From positions 1 through 22,207 of the IMG/VR virus record IMGVR_UViG_3300032289_000120: a stretch of 22,207 nucleotides of DNA, one strand, 5' to 3'. The notes below the pieces were generated by a model, which had not been told where the DNA came from, ran no database searches, and saw only the letters and a program-made list of their open reading frames with translations. The position numbers were made by a program, and so were the translations under genes. This stretch comes from a virus. Below are positions 1-8,261 of this stretch, piece by piece. Positions within the stretch are counted from its first letter, which is position 1; each line of letters starts with the position of its first letter.

Positions 1-1
1 G

Positions 2-112
2 TATAGCCAAATTATGGAAGTCTACATATCTGATTTCTCATATTCTGTTCAAAAGCGTGGTGGCACCAACATGGATCTCTGGAATGTGTCTGTAACCCTG
101 GAAGAGGTTTAA
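2..112 (+). CDS. C-terminal end of a tail protein (partial, cut by left edge)
   Basis: An open frame enters from the left edge and stops at TAA 110-112, giving 36 visible residues that end in NMDLWNVSVTLEEV. The short alternating hydrophobic/polar ending (a ...W-x-V-x-V-x-L-E-E-V pattern) is typical of the last beta strand of phage distal-tail or minor tail proteins, and the gene directly precedes a very large tail protein. The next gene starts on the base after this stop, so the two are almost certainly co-transcribed and translationally coupled. The fold and exact role cannot be decided from so short a piece; the tail assignment rests mostly on context. Confidence 0.6.
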   Translation, partial: YSQIMEVYISDFSYSVQKRGGTNMDLWNVSVTLEEV

Positions 113-3100
113 GTGTTTGTAAGCGAGGCACTGAAGGGTCATCTAGAGGCATCAGCGACCGTTAGGCTGCAGAGTTTGGTCTTGGCTGAGTGGAACATGA
201 ACATGCCAGATAACATCTTTAAACTGGGTAATTACCGATATAGACCCACAACACCATCTAGTAAGTTTTTTACACTTCCTATAGACTTTGACCAGCTCGA
301 TTCTGGAGGGTATTATACTGGAGCCACTGATTCTAACGTAGTAGTCAATAGTGGTTTTAATGATGATATAGATAATCCCATCCCCCAAACATTTAAATCT
401 ACCAAAGATAAGATTAAGATGATCTATTCTTTAGAGGATTGTGTTAAACCATTTAGACCTAGATCAGGAATAAACAAAGCATCATACTTTAATAGCAGAT
501 TCTTGGCTAACTCTGGAGCAAGCCTTGCTGAACGACCAAGATACTATATGGCTTCAAGATATGACCAATTTAAATATTGGACATCTTATAGAACAGAAGA
601 TAATAGTGAATATGGAATTGCAAAAAATATCACAAATGGAAACTACTATATTGATGACACAGCCCCATTTGTTGTATACAAAGAACAAGTTCCAGCAAAT
701 AGACTTGTTGTAAAAATGCAAACCAATGTAGGGACAGTAAACCTTGGACCTTTTAGCAATGGAGCAGCATCCTCTGGAGACCCTTTTTACGGAGACGTAA
801 ATAAAACAACTCCATCAAGATGGAAAGTCCAATACCTAAAAGGTAATAACTGGGTAGATGCTTATTCATTTAATGAAAACTCTTTAAGAAGTGACGGATC
901 TAGCATTATAGGTCCAGACGGATATTTAGAATTACATTATGGAGTTATTATTCCAGATCGATATAAGTCTATTTTTGTATACGCAGAAAAAATTTCATCA
1001 ACGACTTTACTTCCTCAAAAATCATATAATGGTTATGCATATTTAGTTCAAGAGAATGCATCAGATGTTGGAACATTTTATATTTGGAATTCAACAACAT
1101 CAGAATATGAAACATTTGTTCCACAATATGGATGGATGTTAGGTTCTGAGACTATAAATTCTCAGGTAGGTTTTATAAAAGATTTAACAAATCCAGATTC
1201 TTTTACTAGCGTAGTTGATCAATCAACTGTTTATCGTGAATTTGATTATGTTCGTGGTATGAGAATTGTCGTAGAGACAATGAATAAGTTTGACTCTACC
1301 TTTGATTTAATTGAAATGTCACCAAGACTTCTAGTAGATATTTCAGATAAGGTAACTGACTTTAAGATTACAAAGATTTTATCAGACGTGGGAATCACAT
1401 CAATGCCAGTAGGACAATTATTAGCTTCAACTGGAACACTAAATATATTTGATAATGACCAAGCGTTTAATGAAAATAATACGTCAAGCATTATATCCAA
1501 ATATATTAGAAAAAATATTAAGTTTAGTTTTCATGAAGTAATTTTAGATGTTGATGGCTTTGATTATTTTGTTCCTATTAAGACTTTGTATTCAGAAGGA
1601 ATTCCACAGGCTGATGGAACTGCTGTAGAGCTTTCTTTAAACCTAAGAGATCTATTCTTTTTCTTAGAATCAATGCCTGCACCAAGATTGCTTACAACAC
1701 AAACATCTTTAAGCTATGCCATTAGCCTACTGCTTGACTATATTGGCTTTAGCAATTATTCTTTTAAAAGAACTGCTGGAGAGTCTGAAACAATTATTCC
1801 ATATTTCTTTATTGCTCCAGATCAAAATGTTGCAGAAGTTTTAAATGAATTAGCTAGGGCAACTCAAAGTGCAATGTTCTTTGACGAAAACAATAACTTT
1901 ATTGTTATGAGCAAAGATTATCTAATGCCAACAGAATCCCAACGAGCAACAGACTTTGTAATCTCTGGATCAAATAATCAAACCGATACTGGAGTAATAG
2001 AGAATAGTTCATCTGGAAAACTGCCAAATCTAATCTCTATTGCTTCACAAGATAAAAAGATTTACAATGATGGCAAGATTAACTATACAGAAAGATATAT
2101 TCAAAGATCTTTGGGTAAGTTAAAGCAAGCAAGCTTAATTGATAATGAAAGAACTTGGATATATAAGCCATCATTATTGTGGGAAGTTGCGGGAACAGAA
2201 AATACAAAAACTATTAATGAAGTAGCATCAACACAAGGAAGCTACGTACTAGGTGCAATGCCACTAAACTCTGACCTATCTTCAACACCGCCACAAGTTG
2301 TTGCAGGAGTGTTAGTAAATAACATAATTGATTTTGGAGAAAACGTTTATTGGTTGACAAGAAATCAGGGATATTTTTACTCTAATGGAGAGATAATTAA
2401 GTATGATGCTGCTCAATATAATATCACAGGAACTGGAAATGTTTGGATTAGCAATAACGAAGAGTACCAAAGATATTTTTCATCACTTCCATTTAACGGA
2501 AAGATCTACCCTACTGGCTTAGTTAGAATTTATGCAACACCATATTATGAAACAATTGGAGATGTTGTTAGACTTAAGAATGGTCCAGTAGTTGATCATG
2601 GTCGTGGTCAATTTAATACTCCATTAGCCTATCACTCTGCAGGAGCAGGATCTTATTGGTCGAATAATGACTATGTTAGAGGTTGTGACATGGATCATAC
2701 ATATCTTTTTACTAATCAGTTATTAAAAGATATTGCCGTACCAACAACCGTAGTAGGTGCTGCTGGAGTAAATAATGTTTTAGCAAAAAAAACAACACGA
2801 AATGGAATCATTAAGAATTTTATGTCAACAGCTTACTTGACTGAAACTGCTGTAAATAATTTACAATCAACTCAGTCTGGAACAGTTCAGTCTTCAGCAC
2901 TTGTTGTAAATGGACCATCATTTAAAACTACAGAAAACCCAATTAGCTTTGTTTCTTATGTTTATAAAGAACTAAATAATGCATATAAACATTTTGGAAC
3001 TAGAGTTCGCATTGTTGGAAAAGTTGAAAACAACCCTACCAAGTTTCAAACACCTGTTGGAAGTACCCCATATTATCAGATTACTGGAAGTACCACAGAT

Positions 3101-4438
3101 CAAAATGTTAATATCGGTGGCGCAGGAGGAGGAATAGCAGTACTTCTTAATCCAGAAACAAACAATGGGTATTACTTTGAAATTACAGCACTTACTGAAA
3201 ACAACATTGAATCATACTTTAAGTTTGATAATGCTGGCAACTCAAGTGTCTCAATAGATAATATTGTTTTTTACAAAATTAAAAAAGATGCGTCAAGCTC
3301 TAAAGCTATTCCTGTAAAGTTATGGGGAGGCTTAGGAAAAATATTAATCGATGACGGATCTTTTACTGGACAATACAGACTTGCTGGAGAAGAAAACCCA
3401 ACGGTATATGATTTATCAGTAGAATACGAAGACATTGGTAAAACCAGAAGATTCTATCTTTACATTAATAATAAGCTAATTCAAGTAGTAGATGACACAG
3501 ACCCTCTACCAATCTATAACAACATGGCTTTATTTACTCGTGGATCTTCTAGATGTATGTTTGAAAATGTATATGCGCTATCTCAAAACTATTCTCAGAA
3601 CACATCTTTTAATGTTGGAGAAACAATCTCTAAAGCTTTTGGGGATAAAGATATTGATGCAAACGAATCATTTAGAAAATATGCTATGAGTGGTGTAGTT
3701 CAATCTACCTACCTTGGCGGAATAAGTTCTCAACAGCCACCAAGATACAATATGTATTTTGAAGAGTTTGGATCAATCATGAGAGAGTGTGCGTATTTTG
3801 ATATTAAATATGATCGAGCTTACCCAGCTCTTTATGCTCAAATCTCTCCAACCTTTAATAGAATTAAATCTTATATGGTTTCTGGTTTCCAGGCAGATTC
3901 TTATGGAGCAGAATTTTTGGTATTTAACTCTACAGATAAAGCAATTAACTTAGATGAAACTACAGGAAGCTTTTTAAGAATTCAAGGAATAACATTTACC
4001 CAAGACACAACACACGAACTAACGGTTGATGAATTTTTTAAAAAGCGCAGCAACATGGCAGATCCAGAATTGACTGATACAAATCAGATAATTTCTCCTT
4101 TTATTGAAAAAGAAAAATATGACAGAATTAGACAAAGTAGAATGACTTATGGCAAAAATGAATTTTCCATTGACAGTCAATATATTCAGACACAGGATAG
4201 CGCAGAATCTCTTATGAACTGGATTATAAATAAAGTAATGGAGCCTAAGAAAATAGTTGGAGCTAACATTTTTAGCATACCAACACTACAATTAGGAGAT
4301 ATTGTTACTCTAGACTACAAAGATTCTGATGGATTAGACTTAGTAACAGCAGACTCTACAAGGTTTGTTGTTTACAATATTGCCTATGGCAGAAGTCAAG
4401 AGGGCCCATCTATGACTATTTATTTGAGTGAGGTATAA
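113..4438 (+). CDS. Large minor tail / baseplate protein with internal lectin-like domain
   Basis: A 1441-residue protein starting at GTG 113, immediately after the previous stop and a few bases after a Shine-Dalgarno-like GGAAGAGG. The N-terminal 400 residues are beta-rich. Residues ~570-610 (AEVLNELARATQSAMFFDEN) and the last ~70 residues (pattern A-x-x-L-x-x-W-I, then L-x-L-G-D-I-V-x-L-D-Y) resemble tail hub/minor tail proteins of siphophages, where such modules build the baseplate. Residues ~960-1160 look like an inserted concanavalin/LamG-type jelly roll (GGGIAVLLN, NNGYYFEI, RRFYLYINNKLIQVVDD, ALFTRGSS), usually a sugar-binding fold. I infer a virion protein at the tail tip that contacts host surface glycans. 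No catalytic site is obvious. The first ~80 bases of the gene are much richer in GC than the rest. Confidence 0.8.
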   Translation: MFVSEALKGHLEASATVRLQSLVLAEWNMNMPDNIFKLGNYRYRPTTPSSKFFTLPIDFDQLDSGGYYTGATDSNVVVNSGFNDDIDNPIPQTFKSTKDKIKMIYSLEDCVKPFRPRSGINKASYFNSRFLANSGASLAERPRYYMASRYDQFKYWTSYRTEDNSEYGIAKNITNGNYYIDDTAPFVVYKEQVPANRLVVKMQTNVGTVNLGPFSNGAASSGDPFYGDVNKTTPSRWKVQYLKGNNWVDAYSFNENSLRSDGSSIIGPDGYLELHYGVIIPDRYKSIFVYAEKISSTTLLPQKSYNGYAYLVQENASDVGTFYIWNSTTSEYETFVPQYGWMLGSETINSQVGFIKDLTNPDSFTSVVDQSTVYREFDYVRGMRIVVETMNKFDSTFDLIEMSPRLLVDISDKVTDFKITKILSDVGITSMPVGQLLASTGTLNIFDNDQAFNENNTSSIISKYIRKNIKFSFHEVILDVDGFDYFVPIKTLYSEGIPQADGTAVELSLNLRDLFFFLESMPAPRLLTTQTSLSYAISLLLDYIGFSNYSFKRTAGESETIIPYFFIAPDQNVAEVLNELARATQSAMFFDENNNFIVMSKDYLMPTESQRATDFVISGSNNQTDTGVIENSSSGKLPNLISIASQDKKIYNDGKINYTERYIQRSLGKLKQASLIDNERTWIYKPSLLWEVAGTENTKTINEVASTQGSYVLGAMPLNSDLSSTPPQVVAGVLVNNIIDFGENVYWLTRNQGYFYSNGEIIKYDAAQYNITGTGNVWISNNEEYQRYFSSLPFNGKIYPTGLVRIYATPYYETIGDVVRLKNGPVVDHGRGQFNTPLAYHSAGAGSYWSNNDYVRGCDMDHTYLFTNQLLKDIAVPTTVVGAAGVNNVLAKKTTRNGIIKNFMSTAYLTETAVNNLQSTQSGTVQSSALVVNGPSFKTTENPISFVSYVYKELNNAYKHFGTRVRIVGKVENNPTKFQTPVGSTPYYQITGSTTDQNVNIGGAGGGIAVLLNPETNNGYYFEITALTENNIESYFKFDNAGNSSVSIDNIVFYKIKKDASSSKAIPVKLWGGLGKILIDDGSFTGQYRLAGEENPTVYDLSVEYEDIGKTRRFYLYINNKLIQVVDDTDPLPIYNNMALFTRGSSRCMFENVYALSQNYSQNTSFNVGETISKAFGDKDIDANESFRKYAMSGVVQSTYLGGISSQQPPRYNMYFEEFGSIMRECAYFDIKYDRAYPALYAQISPTFNRIKSYMVSGFQADSYGAEFLVFNSTDKAINLDETTGSFLRIQGITFTQDTTHELTVDEFFKKRSNMADPELTDTNQIISPFIEKEKYDRIRQSRMTYGKNEFSIDSQYIQTQDSAESLMNWIINKVMEPKKIVGANIFSIPTLQLGDIVTLDYKDSDGLDLVTADSTRFVVYNIAYGRSQEGPSMTIYLSEV

Positions 4439-4439
4439 A

Positions 4440-4964
4440 ATGGCTGACATTAATTTTTCTAACCTATCTGCATCTCCATTAACACCAGCTGATCTAGCCA
4501 ATGCAGCTGTTAATTTTATTAAACAAAACTCTATTAAGACTGCCCCAATAGATACAGTATTATTTGATGATGGATCAGTAGCAATAGAAGCTATGACTGA
4601 TATTATCTTTGAAAATATTGGGGGGCATGAGTTAATAAATATTGCCAGAAATGATACTATCAATGGTCAAAGCGTATCTTATAATGTAATTAAAAACTTA
4701 ACAGCAATCCAACAAGAGTATAATCCATTAAATCTAGTTGGACTACAAGGATCGTCAGATAAGATTTTTAACAATTTTCCAATTAATTTAAATGAAAAAG
4801 TGCCTATCGTAGGCAACGGCCCTGGGGGTTCAAATGTTTATTTTAATACTGCTGGCGACTTGGTAATAGAGTTAGTTAATCTTAACAGTGATGAGCAAGT
4901 TGAGGTACAAATTAGCTTAAGTGGTACAATATATGAAGCATATTTAGGAGAAGCTACATCATGA
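4440..4964 (+). CDS. Phage virion structural protein, tail region (unknown role)
   Basis: A 174-residue protein. I start it at ATG 4440 rather than the in-frame GTG 4428 because GTGAGG lies at 4428-4433 and serves as a Shine-Dalgarno sequence six bases upstream. The stop of the tail gene (4436-4438) sits just before this ATG. The N-terminus (MADINFSNLSASPLTPADLA) is helical and the middle carries FENIGGHELINIARNDTING followed by a PIK/VIKNLTAIQQEYNP-type stretch; I recognise this as a recurrent protein of phage tail clusters without a firm name. The C-terminal third is beta-rich. It overlaps the next gene by four bases (ATGA). Likely a baseplate or tail-tip component; function inferred from position only. 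Confidence 0.7.
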   Translation: MADINFSNLSASPLTPADLANAAVNFIKQNSIKTAPIDTVLFDDGSVAIEAMTDIIFENIGGHELINIARNDTINGQSVSYNVIKNLTAIQQEYNPLNLVGLQGSSDKIFNNFPINLNEKVPIVGNGPGGSNVYFNTAGDLVIELVNLNSDEQVEVQISLSGTIYEAYLGEATS

Positions 4965-6148
4965 TAACTAATACTGGTAAAACTATTATTGGGAAATATC
5001 TGCTAGGCCAAGCACCAGCTTTTGCTTCTTATATTGCTGTAGGCTGCGGAAAGCAACCATTTAGCACTGGAGAAACTCTTGATGACTATTCAAATAAAGA
5101 GAACTTAGATTTTGAAATGTTTAGAGTTCCAATATCTTCAAGAGGGTATGTACAAGAAAATGGCGTAAATAAGATTGTTCTTACGGCTGAATTGCCAACG
5201 GAAGAAAGATATGAAATTACAGAAGTAGGACTATACTCAGCAGGATCAAACCCATCTGCTGGGACATACGATAGCAAAACAATCTTTGCCTTTACCAATA
5301 CAGAAAACTGGCAGTATCATACTTCATCTGCTACAACATTGATTCCAACAATACCAGTACAGCTTGATACTGAAAACGATAATATTATTACAGGCTCATA
5401 CCTAATAAACCCATCAACAAAACAATATGATGCGGTAAATGGAGTGTTAACAGCAACCCCTGTATTTCAAGCTAACTCTGACAACAGTATATTTTATAAA
5501 ACATCTAGAGCAGATAGATATGAAAGATGTAGGTTTTTAAATAACACTATCTTAATTCAAGGCAATACTTCAGACCTAGATATAAGCGCAGGTCATTTTA
5601 ATATAACTAGCGGATCACATATACATTTAACTGGTGTAGATATTGATTTTACAAAAAACTCTCCAATAGATGAGCTGCGATTAGCATTTTCTCTAGTAAG
5701 TAAAAATGGAGGTTCTGGAGCAGTTCCAGATACCGTCAGAATATTGGTTGACTTTTCTTCATCTGACACTGTAGATGGAGAGTATGCTAGGTTTGAAGCT
5801 GAACTAAACAATGGAAGTTCTTTAAGTTTGCCACTAGATGATGAGTTTGAAACTAATAGATACTACGTTGTTTCAAAGCAGCTACAAGACTTGTACACAA
5901 GTGCAAACTTTAACTGGAATGATGTTAGCGTTGTTAAAATATATGTATCAGTTATTGATAATGGAAACCCATCATCAGATTATTATGTTGCATTAGATGC
6001 AATGAGACTAGAAAACATTGCAACAAAAAACCCACTGTATGGATTAACTGGGTATACAGTTATTCAAAACAATGATGCTGAATCAATTATTAAATCACCT
6101 AATACAAACAATTATGTTGAGTTTAGATTCTCGATTGGTGTTTCATAA
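4961..6148 (+). CDS. Baseplate/tail fibre-type protein with jelly-roll segment
   Basis: A 395-residue protein starting at ATG 4961 in an ATGA overlap with the previous stop. The N-terminus (TGKTIIGKYLLGQAPAFASY, then IAVGCGKQP and EITEVGLYSAG) resembles the attachment domain at the head of phage tail-collar/fibre proteins, where a short 'x-G-x-G' segment is followed by an E-x-G-L-Y motif. Residues ~200-350 read as a beta sandwich of carbohydrate-binding type (HFNITSGSHIHL, AFSLVSKNGG, VVKIYVSVID, YYVALDAMRLENI). I infer a receptor-binding or baseplate appendage. No enzymatic motif, transmembrane segment or signal peptide is visible. It is followed by a TAATG junction, so translation probably continues into the next gene. 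Confidence 0.7.
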   Translation: MITNTGKTIIGKYLLGQAPAFASYIAVGCGKQPFSTGETLDDYSNKENLDFEMFRVPISSRGYVQENGVNKIVLTAELPTEERYEITEVGLYSAGSNPSAGTYDSKTIFAFTNTENWQYHTSSATTLIPTIPVQLDTENDNIITGSYLINPSTKQYDAVNGVLTATPVFQANSDNSIFYKTSRADRYERCRFLNNTILIQGNTSDLDISAGHFNITSGSHIHLTGVDIDFTKNSPIDELRLAFSLVSKNGGSGAVPDTVRILVDFSSSDTVDGEYARFEAELNNGSSLSLPLDDEFETNRYYVVSKQLQDLYTSANFNWNDVSVVKIYVSVIDNGNPSSDYYVALDAMRLENIATKNPLYGLTGYTVIQNNDAESIIKSPNTNNYVEFRFSIGVS

Positions 6149-6570
6149 TGGCTGATCCTAATATCAAAAAGATAACAGTAAAAAGATCTTCACTTCCACC
6201 AGTTGATTACGATAGCCAAAAATATAATATTCGTTACAGAGTAATATCTGAAGATAAAAACAGAAGCTCTCACTGGTCTTCAATCTATAATTCTATTGGA
6301 AGCGATATTGTCATTACTTCTGGAGCCATTTCAAAAACACAACAGATAATTACAGCAGTATGGGGAGACCAAAACTCTTCTTCAACTTATGATGTCTTTG
6401 TTAAATTTGATAGTAATCAGTTTGTTTATAAAGGCATAGCAACAGGTCACTCCTACTCTTTTGCAAATCAGGGGACAACGAGTGTAAGAGTAATAATACA
6501 AGCAGTGTCATCAAAAAAAGAAATAAAAGAAGATTTCTTAGTTTATGACTCTGGCATATACATTTTCTGA
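6148..6570 (+). CDS. Small tail-associated protein, Fn3/Ig-like
   Basis: A 140-residue protein beginning at the ATG that shares its A with the previous TAA (TAATG at 6146-6150). The sequence alternates short beta strands; YNIRYRVISEDKNRSSHWS resembles the strand pattern of fibronectin type III or related Ig-like modules common in phage tail and decoration proteins (basic residue, aromatic, then S-x-W-S). YDVFVKFDSNQFVYKGIATG is a second strand pair. Length suits one domain plus an N-terminal strand. It is the last gene of a tightly coupled tail group before a candidate extended -10 promoter. I infer an accessory virion protein; the exact role is unknown. Confidence 0.6.
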   Translation: MADPNIKKITVKRSSLPPVDYDSQKYNIRYRVISEDKNRSSHWSSIYNSIGSDIVITSGAISKTQQIITAVWGDQNSSSTYDVFVKFDSNQFVYKGIATGHSYSFANQGTTSVRVIIQAVSSKKEIKEDFLVYDSGIYIF

Positions 6571-6576
6571 TATAAT
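6568..6576 (+). promoter_or_regulatory. Candidate extended -10 promoter (TGaTATAAT)
   Basis: TGATATAAT at 6568-6576 is a consensus extended -10 element formed on the stop codon of the preceding gene. No good -35 box lies 16-18 bases upstream, which extended -10 promoters can do without. The predicted start near 6582 would fall at the AGGAGG ribosome site, so the transcript would have almost no leader, which lowers confidence. Confidence 0.35.
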
Positions 6577-6593
6577 GTAATAGGAGGAATAAA

Positions 6594-7037
6594 ATGGCTA
6601 AACTACCACTACCTGAGCGAGGACAACCACTAGATGTTACATACATCTATCAGTTGGCTGACACAGTAAATAATCTTTCTACACAGGTTTCTTCCGCAAG
6701 TTATAATTATACGACCATTGACACTGCTAGTGCTGGAAAACAAAGCATTAAAACATCTGACGCTAGAGTGATTGGTGGAATTGTAGGAGTTGCAGACAAC
6801 AGTACAGTTTCTGCTTCATCAGAAAAAACATTTGTGTACGACTTCCCTAGTGATTTTAAGTATTCTCCAATTGTTTCAGCAACGATAATCAATACAGGAA
6901 ACACTCCAGCAGGATCAAACGTTTCAGTAGTTTTAAAAAAACCAACTACCTCCAGAGTTGAAGGTGTTGTTAGATTTAATGCTAGCGGAAACTTATCTTT
7001 AGATGTGCATCTAATTATTATCGGAATACCAAACTAG
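6594..7037 (+). CDS. Putative virion protein, short tail-tip/fibre type
   Basis: A 147-residue protein with one of the best ribosome sites in the window (AGGAGG at 6582-6587, seven bases before ATG 6594), suggesting high expression as for a structural protein. The N-terminal ~35 residues (QPLDVTYIYQLADTVNNLST) form a helix with heptad-like spacing, possibly trimerising. Residues ~60-147 are beta-rich (FVYDFPSDFKYSPIVSATII, then VVLKKPTTSRVEGVVRFNAS), ending in a hydrophobic strand LDVHLIIIGIPN, reminiscent of short receptor-binding heads at the end of tail operons. No signal peptide or catalytic motif. It closes the structural block before the regulatory genes. Receptor binding is inference. 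Confidence 0.6.
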   Translation: MAKLPLPERGQPLDVTYIYQLADTVNNLSTQVSSASYNYTTIDTASAGKQSIKTSDARVIGGIVGVADNSTVSASSEKTFVYDFPSDFKYSPIVSATIINTGNTPAGSNVSVVLKKPTTSRVEGVVRFNASGNLSLDVHLIIIGIPN

Positions 7038-7046
7038 GTTACTATA

Positions 7047-7238
7047 TTGTTAAATTGTAAAAAGTGTAATGGCAAAATGTTTATTGATAGACAATATACA
7101 TCTATAGATCATCTAGAAACTTATTGCATATCTTGCGGGACAAGAGTATTCTTTCATCCACCAAGTGCAAGTCAGGAAGGCAAATGGCTACTGAGAAAAG
7201 AACAATTAAGGGCGAAGAGTACAATAGCCAATCTGTAA
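7047..7238 (+). CDS. Zinc-ribbon microprotein (two CxxC)
   Basis: A 63-residue protein. TTG 7047 is chosen as start because the first CxxC falls before the next in-frame ATG (7077), which would lose half of the metal site. Cysteines C4 and C7 (NCKKCNG) and C27 and C30 (YCISCGT) make a C-x2-C-x19-C-x2-C zinc ribbon. The tail (WLLRKEQLRAKSTIANL) is basic and helical, suggesting nucleic-acid or protein binding. The ribosome site is weak, so expression may be low or coupled to the gene upstream. It overlaps the start of the next gene by about 55 bases. I recognise it only as a typical small zinc protein of phages; the role is unknown, with transcription or translation control possible. Confidence 0.6.
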   Translation: MLNCKKCNGKMFIDRQYTSIDHLETYCISCGTRVFFHPPSASQEGKWLLRKEQLRAKSTIANL

Positions 7239-7726
7239 TTAAAGGTAATCAAAAAGTTTGGTTTCTTAATGGAGATTTAGTTAGGCTGTATCATAGCTCA
7301 AGATCAACTGGTTTAGTTTCTGTTTATAATATTACAAAAGATAGAATAGAAACATGTTTAAGAGTTGACTTTAGAAAAAATAGAGAAAGAGCATACACTA
7401 TAGCAGAAACTGCTAAACTTGTCAATAGGCATAGAAAGTATATTCCAGATCTAATTAAACGTGGAGTGATTCCTCCACCAATGGGTTCAACCTTAAATGG
7501 TGAAAGAGCTTGGCAAAGACGAGCTTATTACTCAGAATCGCAGGTAAAAGAGATTCGTGCTATACTTGCAAGTATACATATTGGACAACCAAGAAAAGAC
7601 AAGTTAATAACAAATAATATGACTCCTACAAGCCAAGAGTTGACACGGCGAATGGGAGACGGTATACTTACATATACGAAGACAGAAGATGGTAGGTTTA
7701 TTCCTGTTTGGTCAGAGAATATTTAA
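7184..7726 (+). CDS. Helix-turn-helix DNA-binding protein, MerR/excisionase-type
   Basis: A 180-residue protein. I place the start at ATG 7184, where AGGAAGG lies six to seven bases upstream, rather than at TTG 7124, which would lie deep inside the preceding gene. Residues ~70-100 (AYTIAETAKLVNRHRKYIPD, then LIKRGVIPPPMG) have the layout of a MerR/AlpA-type winged helix: 'tIaEtAkLv...Y.p.lIkrGvIpp'. R-x-Y-Y-S-E-S-Q-V-K-E-I (113-124) is the usual strand and second helix. The N-terminal 65 residues form a separate small domain I do not recognise. Standing between late tail genes and the replication block, it is a plausible regulator of one of these; a promoter-like site for the replication block lies inside its 3' end. 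Confidence 0.65.
   Translation: MATEKRTIKGEEYNSQSVIKGNQKVWFLNGDLVRLYHSSRSTGLVSVYNITKDRIETCLRVDFRKNRERAYTIAETAKLVNRHRKYIPDLIKRGVIPPPMGSTLNGERAWQRRAYYSESQVKEIRAILASIHIGQPRKDKLITNNMTPTSQELTRRMGDGILTYTKTEDGRFIPVWSENI
7640..7668 (+). promoter_or_regulatory. Candidate sigma70 promoter of the replication block
   Basis: TTGACA at 7640-7645, a 17-base spacer, then TATACT at 7663-7668: 6/6 and 5/6 matches to the -35 and -10 consensus with ideal spacing. Transcription would begin near 7675, inside the 3' end of the helix-turn-helix gene and about 70 bases before the 68-residue gene that opens the replication block. It lies in coding sequence, so it could be coincidental, but its quality and place fit an early promoter. 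Confidence 0.55.
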
Positions 7727-7746
7727 AACTATGAAATGGGTGGGGT

Positions 7747-7953
7747 ATGGAAAACGATTCAACAAAGGTATCAGTAACACTGGGATATACGCTTAACCTT
7801 GGAAACTTTCAATCACTAAGACTTGATCTTGGTGTTGTAGATTCTAAGCGTGGAGAAGAAACAACTAACGAAGCATTTGAGCGTGTCTATAAGTTTGTAG
7901 AAGACAAGCTTACTGAAAAGATTAACGAAGCTAAAGAGGAAATTAACGAATAA
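7747..7953 (+). CDS. Conserved-looking 68-residue protein, unknown function
   Basis: Starts at ATG 7747 just after a G-rich site (GGTGGGG, unusual among the purine-rich AGGAG sites here). Residues 7-30 form two amphipathic beta strands (VSVTLGYTLNLGNFQSLRLD) and residues ~38-68 a charged helix (EAFERVYKFVEDKLTEKINE). The small strand-strand-helix protein could pack against nucleic acid or a replication partner. I have seen this type of small protein in phage replication clusters but know no assigned function. It is the first gene after the candidate promoter at 7640-7668 and joins the next gene through TAATG, so it belongs to the replication operon. Confidence 0.65.
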   Translation: MENDSTKVSVTLGYTLNLGNFQSLRLDLGVVDSKRGEETTNEAFERVYKFVEDKLTEKINEAKEEINE

Positions 7954-8261
7954 TGGCTGATCGCAAAGACCGAATGGCTTTGCTCAGTAGATTTAACAAA
8001 TTATATCTTCAACGATATGAGCAAAAGTCTAACATGAACCTTAATGTTGAACAGTGGGCTGCTGATGGCCTAGTAGAGTCATATGGAATATCGCAATGCT
8101 ATGATCTATTAGACTATTATTTTTCAATTGCACAAGAGCCTAGTTGGAATTACTTTGCTTATAATGCTGAAAAGATTTTAAATGGCAGAGCAGAAGTTGA
8201 ACAAGATAAAAAAGAAAGAGCAGAACGCAGACGAATGGCTAAGGAGTGGTTAAGTGAATAA
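7953..8261 (+). CDS. Small helical protein before helicase; candidate helicase loader
   Basis: A 102-residue, mostly helical protein starting in a TAATG overlap and ending inside the start of the helicase gene. The pattern in its middle and C-terminal half, Y-G-I-S-Q-C-Y-D-L-L-D-Y-Y-F then EPSWNYFAYNAEKILNG, resembles the second half of small phage helicase loaders such as SPP1 G39P, and the gene position immediately before a DnaB-type helicase matches that family. The tail is highly charged (KKERAERRRMAKEWLSE). The loader role is inference from size, composition and position; residue identity to known loaders is low by eye. Confidence 0.55.
   Translation: MADRKDRMALLSRFNKLYLQRYEQKSNMNLNVEQWAADGLVESYGISQCYDLLDYYFSIAQEPSWNYFAYNAEKILNGRAEVEQDKKERAERRRMAKEWLSE

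Noticed and set aside
7124-7183. Upstream TTG start for the helix-turn-helix protein
   Set aside because: It would overlap the zinc-ribbon gene further and lacks a ribosome site, while ATG 7184 has AGGAAGG at good spacing.
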